A stretch of DNA of 64,000 nt. It comes from Methylovulum miyakonense HT12. Its GTDB lineage: Bacteria; Pseudomonadota; Gammaproteobacteria; Methylococcales; Methylomonadaceae. This document shows positions 43,150 through 51,513 of the stretch, piece after piece. The stretch is taken from positions 4,472,187 to 4,536,186 of the forward strand of contig NZ_KB913025.1 in assembly GCF_000384075.1 (NCBI RefSeq), written 5' to 3'. Position numbers and translations under genes: made by a program. Every line of letters begins with the position of its first letter. Within the stretch, counting starts at the first letter, position 1. A model generated the notes under the pieces. It saw only the letters and a list, made by a program, of their open reading frames with translations. It did no database searches and was not told the DNA's origin.

Positions 43150-45108
43150 TCAAAAACCCCCGTTCCGTCCCGCCTTTTTCCACAATACATCGCTTATTTC
43201 ACACTGGGGGACAAAGCCTGCGACCGCGCCCGTCAAAACCTTCCTAACTTGTTCAAAATCGCCACTTTCGGTTGCACGCTCCAATAAACCCAGCATGGCT
43301 TGCAACTCAGCCCAAGCAATGACGGGCTCTTTAGCCCTCATTATCCTGGGGTGGTCGGTTTCTGACACATGGTCGCCGATCAACAATTCCTCATACAATT
43401 TTTCCCCGGGCCTTAACCCGATAAAACTAATTTCAATCTCACCATTTGGATGGTCTTCGTCCTTCACTTCCAAACCGCTCAGATGCACCATGCGTTTAGC
43501 CAAATCAAGAATACGGATCGGCTCCCCCATATCCAACACAAACACATCCCCGCCCTGCCCCATGGCCCCCGCCTGGATCACCAACTGGGCGGCTTCGGGT
43601 ATGGTCATAAAATACCGGATGACACGGGCATCAGTGACTGTCACAGGCCCGCCCCGGGCAATTTGTTCCCTGAATAGCGGAACGACAGAGCCGGAAGAAT
43701 CCAGGACATTACCAAAACGGACCATCGTAAAACAAGTTTGTTGGCTATCCTCTGCATTGGCGCTCAGGGCCTGGAGGATCAATTCCGCAAAACGTTTGGA
43801 CGCCCCCATCGTATTGGTCGGCCTGACGGCTTTGTCGGTGGAAATCAGCACAAATTTTTCAACATGGGCGGCAATGGCGGCCTGGGCGGTCTGAAGCGTA
43901 CCGAAAATATTATTCCTGATAGCCTCGCCGGGATTCCGTTCCACCATAGGGACATGCTTATAACCGGCTGTATGGTAAAGCGTTTGCACCTTAAAGGCCT
44001 GGCATATTTTTTCCACCCGTCCGCGGTCACATACCGAACCCAACACGGCGGCCAGCTCAACCGTATTTGCCCCATTTGTTTTAGATAACAAATGGTTCAA
44101 TTCCTTTTCTATCGAATAAAGGGCGAATTCGCAGACCTCAAACAGGATCAGGACGGTAGGTTGCAGACGGATAATTTGGCGGCATATTTCCGAACCAATG
44201 GAACCTCCAGCACCAGTGACCATAACAACTTTACCGCTAATCGTGGAATGGATGAGCGCAGGATCGGGGTCAATACAAATACGCCCCAAAAGATCGGCAA
44301 TATCCACTTCTTGCAAAGTGTCAAAGGTCACTTTACCTTGGGCAATATCGGCCAGCCCCGGCATTGTCCTGACATGGACCGCATAAGGCTCAAGCAAGCG
44401 GATAATTTCACTTCTGCGTGACCGGCTCACCGATGGCATGGCCAAGAGAATATCGGAAACCTTATGGTGCTTTATCACGTAACTTAGCAAACTGAGCGGA
44501 TAGATCTTGATGCCATTGATTTTCTGCTTATGCAACAACCGGTCATCATCAATAAAGGCGACCGGATTGTATTCACGGCCATGGATCAACGCCGCCGCCA
44601 ACTGTACACCGGCACTTCCTGCCCCATAAATCACGACATTTTTTTTCTGGCAATTGGCCGAACCGCGTATTCCAGGCAGGCGGCCATACGTATCCGCCAA
44701 CCACCACCGCGCAAAAAAACGGCTGCTGCCCACCAGCAACATCATTAACAGGCCGTTCAACGGGGCTACCGTCCGGGGAATAATGGGGATGCTGGATTGA
44801 TAGATCACAAATGCAAAAATCAACGCGTACAGCGTGGCGGCCTGGACAATTGTCAATAAGGCGCGCATCTCGATATAACGGACGATAGCACGGTACAAGC
44901 CCATCTTGATAAAGATGGGCACCGCAAGAAACGGCGCCACGGCAAATAAATACCATTCCTGGCCATGGGGCACATACCAAACCCCCCAGCGTAATGAGAA
45001 TGCCAGCCAAAAAGCCAGCACGGCAAACACTGCGTCGGTCGCCATAAGGATACATACTTTTTTAGGTCTGGATAATCCTGTCATCCACTGCGCCAGCCTA
45101 ACTTTCAC
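43150..45108 (-). CDS. UDP-GlcNAc 4,6-dehydratase-like membrane protein (WbpM/PglF/CapD family)
   Basis: Polysaccharide biosynthesis protein of 652 residues. The N-terminal half has four membrane helices (from VCILMATDAVFAVLAFWLAFSLRW) and a first Rossmann-like domain (YGAGSAGVQLAAAL); the C-terminal half is an SDR dehydratase with VTGAGGSIGSE and STDKAVRPTNTMGASKR, in which the catalytic Tyr is replaced by Met as usual for this family. Likely product: UDP-2-acetamido-2,6-dideoxy-hexos-4-ulose. The GTG at 45108 overlaps the previous stop in GTGA and follows AAGGAAG. Last gene of the glycan cluster. Confidence 0.92.
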   Translation of the reverse strand: MKVRLAQWMTGLSRPKKVCILMATDAVFAVLAFWLAFSLRWGVWYVPHGQEWYLFAVAPFLAVPIFIKMGLYRAIVRYIEMRALLTIVQAATLYALIFAFVIYQSSIPIIPRTVAPLNGLLMMLLVGSSRFFARWWLADTYGRLPGIRGSANCQKKNVVIYGAGSAGVQLAAALIHGREYNPVAFIDDDRLLHKQKINGIKIYPLSLLSYVIKHHKVSDILLAMPSVSRSRRSEIIRLLEPYAVHVRTMPGLADIAQGKVTFDTLQEVDIADLLGRICIDPDPALIHSTISGKVVMVTGAGGSIGSEICRQIIRLQPTVLILFEVCEFALYSIEKELNHLLSKTNGANTVELAAVLGSVCDRGRVEKICQAFKVQTLYHTAGYKHVPMVERNPGEAIRNNIFGTLQTAQAAIAAHVEKFVLISTDKAVRPTNTMGASKRFAELILQALSANAEDSQQTCFTMVRFGNVLDSSGSVVPLFREQIARGGPVTVTDARVIRYFMTIPEAAQLVIQAGAMGQGGDVFVLDMGEPIRILDLAKRMVHLSGLEVKDEDHPNGEIEISFIGLRPGEKLYEELLIGDHVSETDHPRIMRAKEPVIAWAELQAMLGLLERATESGDFEQVRKVLTGAVAGFVPQCEISDVLWKKAGRNGGF

Positions 45109-46124
45109 TCTGAAACTTCCTTTGAACCCGCCTTGAAAATTAAAGCCAATATGAAAAGCGGGCAATACGCCAACAACAGCCCTAGCAGGCCATTCAAACC
45201 ACCCTTACCTACCCATAATGCCACCGGTAACAACCAAAACAAGTTGATCATAACGACCGCCAATGATACTGGCTTATGTGCGCCAAACCGGCGGGCAGCC
45301 CTCTGGTAAGCATGGCTACGATGGGCTTCGTAAAATTTTTCCCCGCCTAGCAACCTGTGCAACAAAGTCCACGTCGCATCGACAATAAACACGCCTAACA
45401 AAATCAGCCAACTCCAAAAAAATTGCGGCGCGGACCACGCCGCCTGAATAGAAAACAGCCCTAACACCAAACCCAAAAAACCACTACCGGCATCACCCAT
45501 AAATATTTTCGCGGGCGGAAAATTCCAACATAAAAAACCTGCCACGGCCATCGCCAGTATCGCCAGAGGCCAATAGTGGGCGTTGTTTCCTGCCAGCCAA
45601 TATAATAATCCACCACCGGCGCAAACACTAATGGCTTCAATCCCTGCCAGCCCATCAATACCATCCATGAAATTATATAAGTTCAATAGCCAAACCAGAT
45701 AAAAGAGCCCCAAAACGCTTCCCATACCGGGCACCTGCACCAGGTTGATCATCGGTAGCGCAGGCATTCCGCCCAACCAAAACAAGCCCCAAGCGGCGGC
45801 AAGAAAATGCGCGGCTAAGCGCAGAGGTGCCGGAATATGACGACGGTCATCCATAAAACCTACCACGGCAACTAATGCGCCAGATCCTAAAAATGCGCAC
45901 AACTCCCCACTGGTCATCAAGCCCATTAAAAAAAACACCGGCACACTGAAGAGGAAAACGCACACGACCGCCAACCCGCCGCCACGGGGTGTGGGCTGAT
46001 GATGGGAGCTGCGGGCATTGGGAATATCAAGAAGACGGGTGGCAATGGCGTAGTGGCGAAACCACCCGGTCAAAATAAGCGAAGCAAGGAACGCCAACAC
46101 CAGGAAAACGGCCATCATAACCAT
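45105..46124 (-). CDS. Polyprenyl-phosphate sugar-1-phosphate transferase (WecA/WbpL/MraY family)
   Basis: Integral membrane enzyme of 339 residues with about ten helices. It starts glycan assembly by moving a HexNAc-1-phosphate from UDP to undecaprenyl phosphate. Motifs: ARSSHHQPTPRGGG, GFMDDRRHIPA (the DD pair), NLYNFMDGIDGLAG, FMGDAGSGFLG and the C-terminal HRSHAYQRA. By context with a WbpV-like reductase and a WbpM-like dehydratase it is most like WbpL, which uses UDP-QuiNAc or UDP-FucNAc. It shares one base with the upstream stop codon. Confidence 0.93.
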   Translation of the reverse strand: MVMMAVFLVLAFLASLILTGWFRHYAIATRLLDIPNARSSHHQPTPRGGGLAVVCVFLFSVPVFFLMGLMTSGELCAFLGSGALVAVVGFMDDRRHIPAPLRLAAHFLAAAWGLFWLGGMPALPMINLVQVPGMGSVLGLFYLVWLLNLYNFMDGIDGLAGIEAISVCAGGGLLYWLAGNNAHYWPLAILAMAVAGFLCWNFPPAKIFMGDAGSGFLGLVLGLFSIQAAWSAPQFFWSWLILLGVFIVDATWTLLHRLLGGEKFYEAHRSHAYQRAARRFGAHKPVSLAVVMINLFWLLPVALWVGKGGLNGLLGLLLAYCPLFILALIFKAGSKEVSE

Positions 46125-47083
46125 TAACGGGACCCCTGATAATGCCGGGCGGTTTCCCCTAATGCCTCATCAAGACCCACCCGTGGGGCCCACGCCAGCA
46201 ACTCCCGGGCCTTGGCAATATCAACTTGCAAATTGCCGCACAAACGCTGCGCCACGGCACCTTTGCCTGACAACCGCAAACCACCCGCCAATAACCCAAC
46301 CGGGACGGGAAACAGCAGCGCGGGTTTATTTAAGGCCATGGCAAGGCGGCGGAGCAAATCAGCCGTGGAGACATCGTGGCCGTCGCTGACCAAAAAAGTC
46401 TGGTTAGCCGCGGCAGGATGGGACAGGCAGAGGGTGACCATATCGACCAGGTTGTCCAGGGCGACCAGGCTACGTTTATTGTCTATCAAGGCAAACGGCA
46501 GCGGCACCCTTTTATCCACATACCGCATCAGCGTCCGGAAATTAGCCTTAACACCAGGGCCATACACCAACGGCGGGCGGATGATGACCACTTCCATGCC
46601 TGTTTCAAGGGCTAATTGACGTAACCCAGCTTCGGCTTCACATTTGGACATCCCATAGGCATCAAGCGGTGCCGGGGCGGCATCTTCCGTAAAAGGCTGG
46701 CCCGAAGGGGTATTTTCCCCATTGACCTTAACTGAACTGACAAAAACAAAGCGTTTCACACCCATGGCCGCCGCTTGCCGGGCAAGGTTCAATGTCCCCG
46801 CCACATTAATGTTGCGGTATTCGGCCAAGGCGTCGGCCGCCGTATCATGCAGGACATGGGTACGCGCCGCAAGATGCACGACACTGCCAGTATGGCCCAA
46901 CACCTGGCGCCAAACGGTCTGGCCATTAATGTCCCCGATAACAAGCTGGCCCATAGCGCCAGGCCAACCGCTGGCCACAGGCTTACGGGCAATGCCATTG
47001 ACACTAAAACCTTTTGCCATCAGTTCGGAACATAAGGCTTTGCCGACAAAGCCCGTTGCCCCCGTTACCAGCACTGTATCCAT
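46124..47083 (-). CDS. NAD-dependent epimerase/reductase (WbpV/WbpK-like SDR)
   Basis: Extended SDR of 319 residues: VTGATGFVGKALC for the dinucleotide, HLAARTHV, FVSSVKVNGE and the catalytic YGMSKCEAE (Tyr-x-x-x-Lys). Its position before a WbpL-like transferase and a WbpM-like dehydratase suggests reduction of the 4-keto sugar to UDP-QuiNAc or UDP-FucNAc, as WbpV or WbpK do in Pseudomonas. The exact product cannot be read from sequence. Confidence 0.88.
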   Translation of the reverse strand: MDTVLVTGATGFVGKALCSELMAKGFSVNGIARKPVASGWPGAMGQLVIGDINGQTVWRQVLGHTGSVVHLAARTHVLHDTAADALAEYRNINVAGTLNLARQAAAMGVKRFVFVSSVKVNGENTPSGQPFTEDAAPAPLDAYGMSKCEAEAGLRQLALETGMEVVIIRPPLVYGPGVKANFRTLMRYVDKRVPLPFALIDNKRSLVALDNLVDMVTLCLSHPAAANQTFLVSDGHDVSTADLLRRLAMALNKPALLFPVPVGLLAGGLRLSGKGAVAQRLCGNLQVDIAKARELLAWAPRVGLDEALGETARHYQGSR

Positions 47084-47127
47084 TGAAATAAAAACTTATC
47101 CAGAAAAACCGTCATTTAGGCCACCCT

Positions 47128-47967
47128 TCAATACAGGCGATAGCCCCATTTATTAAAATACTTCAGCGCACTGACGGACATCACCCAAGCCATACGCCAG
47201 CTTTTATGCGCCGCCCTCTCCCACAGATGGACGACGCTCGCATCGGGATAATAAACCGTCCTATAACCCGCCCCATGGATTTTCCGGCACAAATCGGCAT
47301 CTTCAAAATATAGGAAATAGCGTCCGTCAAAACCGCCGACCTGCTTTAAAACGGCTGTCCGGCAAAACATAAAGGCACCGGAAACAAATGGCACGTCACA
47401 GATATTCTCGTATCCGACATCTAACATGATGTAGGCATCCATTCTTTGTTGTAAGCGCCTTTGCAGCCATGCCGGGGCTATCCGCCGCAACACCAAATCC
47501 AACAGCGTGGGGAGCTTATGGTTATTGGGCTGGAGGCTACCATCGGCATTAGTCAGCCTGGGGCAGAGGATGGCTATATCGGGATGTTGGCCCATATAAT
47601 CCGCGAGGGCGGTTATAGTTTGGCCATTAATGACAATATCAGGGTTGCAAATAATATGGTAATCACTGTCCGCTTGCCCTATGGCCACATTATGACCACG
47701 GCCAAATCCAGCATTGCAAGCGTTTTGGATGACCTGGAATTGGGGGTTTTGCTCTGCGAAGTGCCTTAAGATGGCGACAGTCTCGTCCTGTGATTGGTTA
47801 TCAATTAATTGTATTGTTTTTTCATAACCGCGATGCTCAAAATGGGCTGCTAGCGACGCCAAGCAGGCGCCGATAATATGTTCACTATTATAAGTGACGA
47901 TGGATATTGAAATTTTTTTCACGATATTAAACAAACCAAACAACCGCCATAGGGCCCGCAATGCCAT
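47128..47967 (-). CDS. Family 2 glycosyltransferase (rhamnosyltransferase-like)
   Basis: GT-A glycosyltransferase of about 279 residues. The domain starts with KKISISIVTYNSEHIIGACL, has IQLIDNQSQDETV, NAGFGRGHNVAIG, the DxD-like NPDIVING, and ends with GGFDGRYFLYFEDADLCRKIHGAG, a WbbL-type signature. The start is uncertain: ATG at 47967 (used), GTG at 47922 and TTG at 48027 are all possible and none has a good ribosome site. Confidence 0.85.
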   Translation of the reverse strand: MALRALWRLFGLFNIVKKISISIVTYNSEHIIGACLASLAAHFEHRGYEKTIQLIDNQSQDETVAILRHFAEQNPQFQVIQNACNAGFGRGHNVAIGQADSDYHIICNPDIVINGQTITALADYMGQHPDIAILCPRLTNADGSLQPNNHKLPTLLDLVLRRIAPAWLQRRLQQRMDAYIMLDVGYENICDVPFVSGAFMFCRTAVLKQVGGFDGRYFLYFEDADLCRKIHGAGYRTVYYPDASVVHLWERAAHKSWRMAWVMSVSALKYFNKWGYRLY

Positions 47968-48030
47968 CTGCCCGTTAAATAAAACGGAAACGGCCCCGTC
48001 AGGCGCATTGACACATCCGCAACCCAAGCG

Positions 48031-49143
48031 TCATACAAGTATTCCGCTGGCATCAAAACGTGTGGCCCAGGAATTTGCCGCCCTGAATGCCGCAATGTCA
48101 CTTAAGCCACTCCCGTATGAAAGCGCGTCCTTCACCTGGCTAACAAGATCGGCAGCCCCGTCCAAAAAAAACACCCCCGCCTCTTCGCTGCGCCTGGCCA
48201 TTTCCCCAAAGCGCGTGGAAAGTACGGGCAAGCCCAGGGCCCGATATTCGTAAAACTTAATGGGGTCGACCGAAGCGGTGAGATCGGTGCATTTGAAAGG
48301 TATCAGGCCTACCGAAAACTCCTGCATAGCCCTGATCGCCGCGGCATGGTCACAAGCCGCCAACAATTCTACATTACCTGGCAGTGGCGTAGGCGGCGTT
48401 GAGTAGACTGGGCCGATCAGGCGGATACAGAAGGCTGGGTTGGCCTGTGCCAAAGCCACCACCAGAGGCCAATCAAACCAATGCCCGATAGTGCCGACAT
48501 ACCCCAGGACAGGCTTGTCCGGCCTGTTGGGCAAGGTGGCTGGCGGAAGCCCGCTGGTTTCGCAGGCGTTAAGGGTAAGGGCCCGTTTGGCGTGGTGACC
48601 GGCAAACCGGGACGCTAACAGGGTAGATGAAACCAACAACCGAGAGACCAAGGCAACAATTTTTCGCTCCCGCTCCGCCATTGCCGCCCGCGACCAGCCT
48701 TGGTAAAACGCCGGAAAATCATCCATGGCATCGTAAACCGAGGGGATGCCGGGATGCCGCGCCAACACCTGCAAGGCCAATTCGGAGGGTTTGCCTATGC
48801 CCAGCCAGCATTCCCCCTGATCAACAAAGGCTTTGACCGCCTGTAAGATACCGTTCCAAAGCCAACGGTTAAGCAACCCGGAACCCGGCAAAGGCTCGAT
48901 GGGCAAGGGACGCGGGCTTAGGATGGATAGCCACTCAGGGGTGGCTTTTGCCATTACAGGCTGGCTTCCGGCCTGATTCCCCGGCCTTTTCCTTTGCAAA
49001 TCCGCCAGCATCGGCAAGCGCGTCGGGTAAGGTTCCAGCCAAAGCACCTCGGCACCGGTACGCGCATGGAACCAATTGACAAATTGGTGCGGGCGTTGGG
49101 TGAAGCTATGCCAAGGCACCGGGGAGAAATACACCAAGCGCAT
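48031..49143 (-). CDS. GT-B glycosyltransferase (TuaH-like)
   Basis: Product of 370 residues. It begins MRLVYFSPVPWHSFTQRPHQFVNWF, the QRPHQ signature of TuaH-type transferases, has VYDAMDDFPAF in the middle and a GT-B donor-site half with LGYVGTIGHWFDWPLV, RLIGPV and FYEYRALGLPVLSTRFGE. Acceptor and donor are unknown. It starts directly after wecB and shares its last base. Confidence 0.85.
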   Translation of the reverse strand: MRLVYFSPVPWHSFTQRPHQFVNWFHARTGAEVLWLEPYPTRLPMLADLQRKRPGNQAGSQPVMAKATPEWLSILSPRPLPIEPLPGSGLLNRWLWNGILQAVKAFVDQGECWLGIGKPSELALQVLARHPGIPSVYDAMDDFPAFYQGWSRAAMAERERKIVALVSRLLVSSTLLASRFAGHHAKRALTLNACETSGLPPATLPNRPDKPVLGYVGTIGHWFDWPLVVALAQANPAFCIRLIGPVYSTPPTPLPGNVELLAACDHAAAIRAMQEFSVGLIPFKCTDLTASVDPIKFYEYRALGLPVLSTRFGEMARRSEEAGVFFLDGAADLVSQVKDALSYGSGLSDIAAFRAANSWATRFDASGILV

Positions 49144-50243
49144 CAGGCAAAATGTTTCCGCAGCACGCCTATAACCCGTCCGGCGGCCTGGCCATCACCG
49201 TAAGGAGAAATCCCCCGCGCCATCGCTTGGTATGCTTCCTTATCATCCAACAACTTTTGCGCTTCCTGCACAATGCGCAAGCAATCAGTCCCAACCAGTT
49301 TCACCACGCCCATTTCCACGGCTTCCGGCCTTTCGGTCTCTTCGCGCAGCACCAATACTGGCTTGCCTAAAGCCGGGGCTTCTTCCTGCACGCCGCCAGA
49401 ATCGCTGATGATGAGGTATGCAAGCTTCATAGCGGCAACAAAAGGCGCGTAATCCAAAGGTTCGCAAAGCAACATATTTTGCTGGCTTGCCAGCATCCGA
49501 TGGGCGACATCCTTCACGTTCGGGTTAGGGTGCACCGGATATAAAAACTGCACGTCCGGGTTTTGTTTCGCCAGCGTTTGCAAGGCCAAGCAAATATTCT
49601 CGAACGGTTCGCCGAAATTCTCACGGCGATGGCAAGTGATTAACACCAGGCGCCGCGTAGGGTCAAGACCAATGCCAACGTCCAGTTCTTTGGCGGCGGT
49701 CATCAGCAAGGCATCAATCACGGTATTGCCGGTCACGCTAATGTCACCATCGGCGATGCCTTCGCGGAGCAAATTCTGCCGCGACCCTTCAGTAGGGGCG
49801 AAATGCCAACGCGCCAATTTTCCCGCTATCACCCGGTTGGCTTCTTCCGGAAAAGGGTTTTGCATGTCCCACGTCCGCAAGCCCGCCTCGACATGGCCGA
49901 TGGGGATACGCTGGTAAAAACAGGCCAAAGCCACGGTCATCACTGTCGTGGTGTCGCCTTGGACTAGCACGACATCTGGTTTTTCCGTCGCCAGCACCGT
50001 ATCCAACTCCAACAGCAGACGTGCGGTCAATGTTGTCAGCGATTGGTTCGGGCGCATGATGTCCAAATCAATATCCGGCCGGATACCGAAAAACCCCAAC
50101 ACTTGATCCAACATCTGGCGGTGCTGCGCCGTGGCCAAAACCCGGACTTCCGCCCAAGGCTCATTTTTTAACCCTAAAATCACTGGAGCCATTTTGATGG
50201 CTTCAGGCCGGGTGCCGACAACACTCAAAATACGTTTTTTCAT
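49143..50243 (-). CDS. wecB: UDP-N-acetylglucosamine 2-epimerase (non-hydrolysing)
   Basis: Enzyme of 366 residues that makes UDP-ManNAc. Markers: SVVGTRPEAIKMAPVI, VLVQGDTTTVMTVALACFY, HVEAGLRTWDMQNPFPEEANR, ITCHRRENFGEPF, SDSGGVQEEAPALGKPVLVLRE. I chose the ATG at 50243; ATG at 50255 and a start further upstream are in frame but less like the family N-terminus. No wecC is near, so ManNAc itself may be used. Confidence 0.95.
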   Translation of the reverse strand: MKKRILSVVGTRPEAIKMAPVILGLKNEPWAEVRVLATAQHRQMLDQVLGFFGIRPDIDLDIMRPNQSLTTLTARLLLELDTVLATEKPDVVLVQGDTTTVMTVALACFYQRIPIGHVEAGLRTWDMQNPFPEEANRVIAGKLARWHFAPTEGSRQNLLREGIADGDISVTGNTVIDALLMTAAKELDVGIGLDPTRRLVLITCHRRENFGEPFENICLALQTLAKQNPDVQFLYPVHPNPNVKDVAHRMLASQQNMLLCEPLDYAPFVAAMKLAYLIISDSGGVQEEAPALGKPVLVLREETERPEAVEMGVVKLVGTDCLRIVQEAQKLLDDKEAYQAMARGISPYGDGQAAGRVIGVLRKHFA

Positions 50244-50265
50244 TTTATGTTCCATTTTTATAAAG

Positions 50266-51513
50266 CTACTGCCGCAACACCTCAAGATAGGCCTCGGCCC
50301 GCAAGTCCCAGGTGTTCAGGTTTGCCAATTTAAGGACGGCTTCCCGGTAGCTTGGCGTTTCACCAGCGTGGGCTGCCGCCCTAATCGCCGATATGAGCGT
50401 CGGTAAATCCGCACCTGAAAAAACTTCGGCAAACGCCGTGCATTCTTGCATTTCGGCCGTCACGACCACCGGCTTCTCCAAGGCAAAGTATTCATACAGC
50501 TTAAGCGGCGAGGTTGACCGGGCAATTGTACCGGGCGAGAAAGGGATAAAACAAACGTCGAACTGGTCGGCGTAAGCGGGCAGGACGTTATAATCAACAG
50601 CCCCCATGTACAGGACATTGGGGCTACGGGGCAGTTTGCCGGCACAGCCACCGTAGTCCGGGCCGATATAAACAAAACCAAATTCCGGCATCTGTCCGGC
50701 CAATTGCGACATCATGTCGAACCACAACCACGGGGCGACCGCGCCGAAATAGCCGACCAACGTCCGATAGCGCCCACGGAACCCGACAAAACGTTCCGGC
50801 AACGCCGCCGCCCTGTCCCGGCCATCACGGAAATGGCCAACGTCAACACCATTGGCAATGTAGGCGACAGCTTTATCCGGTGCCAAGGCGCTGAGTTCCT
50901 CATACAACACCCGGGCGCTCGCGACCAGATAATCAGCCTGGCCGGAGCAGGCGGCGGTTTTCAGCGCCAGCAAGCGCTGGACTTCCGCCTGGCTGCCGGA
51001 AATCGCGGCGTCAATGTGGTCGATGTATTCGTACACAACCCGGCCGTGTTGACGGTGTCCGGCCATTTGTGCAGGCGAGGAGAGGCTGGCGGTGCTGTAA
51101 ACACACCAGACCGCCCCTTCTAACGCGGTTATCTCCGGCGTCCCCACCAGCCAAACGTTCGGCGCGATAGCCCGCACCCCGCCAACACCATCGCCAGTTG
51201 TCCGATACAGCACGATACAACCCTTACGGCCTAAAGCCATCGCCATGTGCTGCGGACGCTGGAACAGCGTCACCCCCCAATCAATGGTCGGTTCAAACAC
51301 CAGGACGATTACCGACGGGTCACGGCAATCCAACACTTCCGCACAAAAATCGGCCCAAGCCATGTCCGCACTGGTAGCTGGTGAAAGCGAGGCAAGCCGG
51401 GTACGCCATAACCTCACTAACTGGTGCCGGACACCATGAAGGCGTTCCCTAAGCGGCCCCGGAAGCGCCCAAAAAGCCGCTTTAGCCAACTCATAGGGAT
51501 TAACCCGTGGCAC
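50266..51513 (-). CDS. GT-B glycosyltransferase
   Basis: Product of 415 residues related by motif to the transferase at 48031: it has WGVTLFQRPQHMAMALG near residue 80, VYEYIDHID, and a C-terminal donor half with VGYFGAVAPWLWFDMM, FVYIGPDYGG and LYEYFALEKPVVVTAEM. Its 5' end overlaps the preceding large gene by 14 bp. Specificity unknown. Confidence 0.83.
   Translation of the reverse strand: MPRVNPYELAKAAFWALPGPLRERLHGVRHQLVRLWRTRLASLSPATSADMAWADFCAEVLDCRDPSVIVLVFEPTIDWGVTLFQRPQHMAMALGRKGCIVLYRTTGDGVGGVRAIAPNVWLVGTPEITALEGAVWCVYSTASLSSPAQMAGHRQHGRVVYEYIDHIDAAISGSQAEVQRLLALKTAACSGQADYLVASARVLYEELSALAPDKAVAYIANGVDVGHFRDGRDRAAALPERFVGFRGRYRTLVGYFGAVAPWLWFDMMSQLAGQMPEFGFVYIGPDYGGCAGKLPRSPNVLYMGAVDYNVLPAYADQFDVCFIPFSPGTIARSTSPLKLYEYFALEKPVVVTAEMQECTAFAEVFSGADLPTLISAIRAAAHAGETPSYREAVLKLANLNTWDLRAEAYLEVLRQ

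Noticed and set aside
45109-45165. Upstream extension of the WbpM-like dehydratase
   Set aside because: The extension lies inside the preceding gene; the GTG at 45108 has a good ribosome site and a normal start context.
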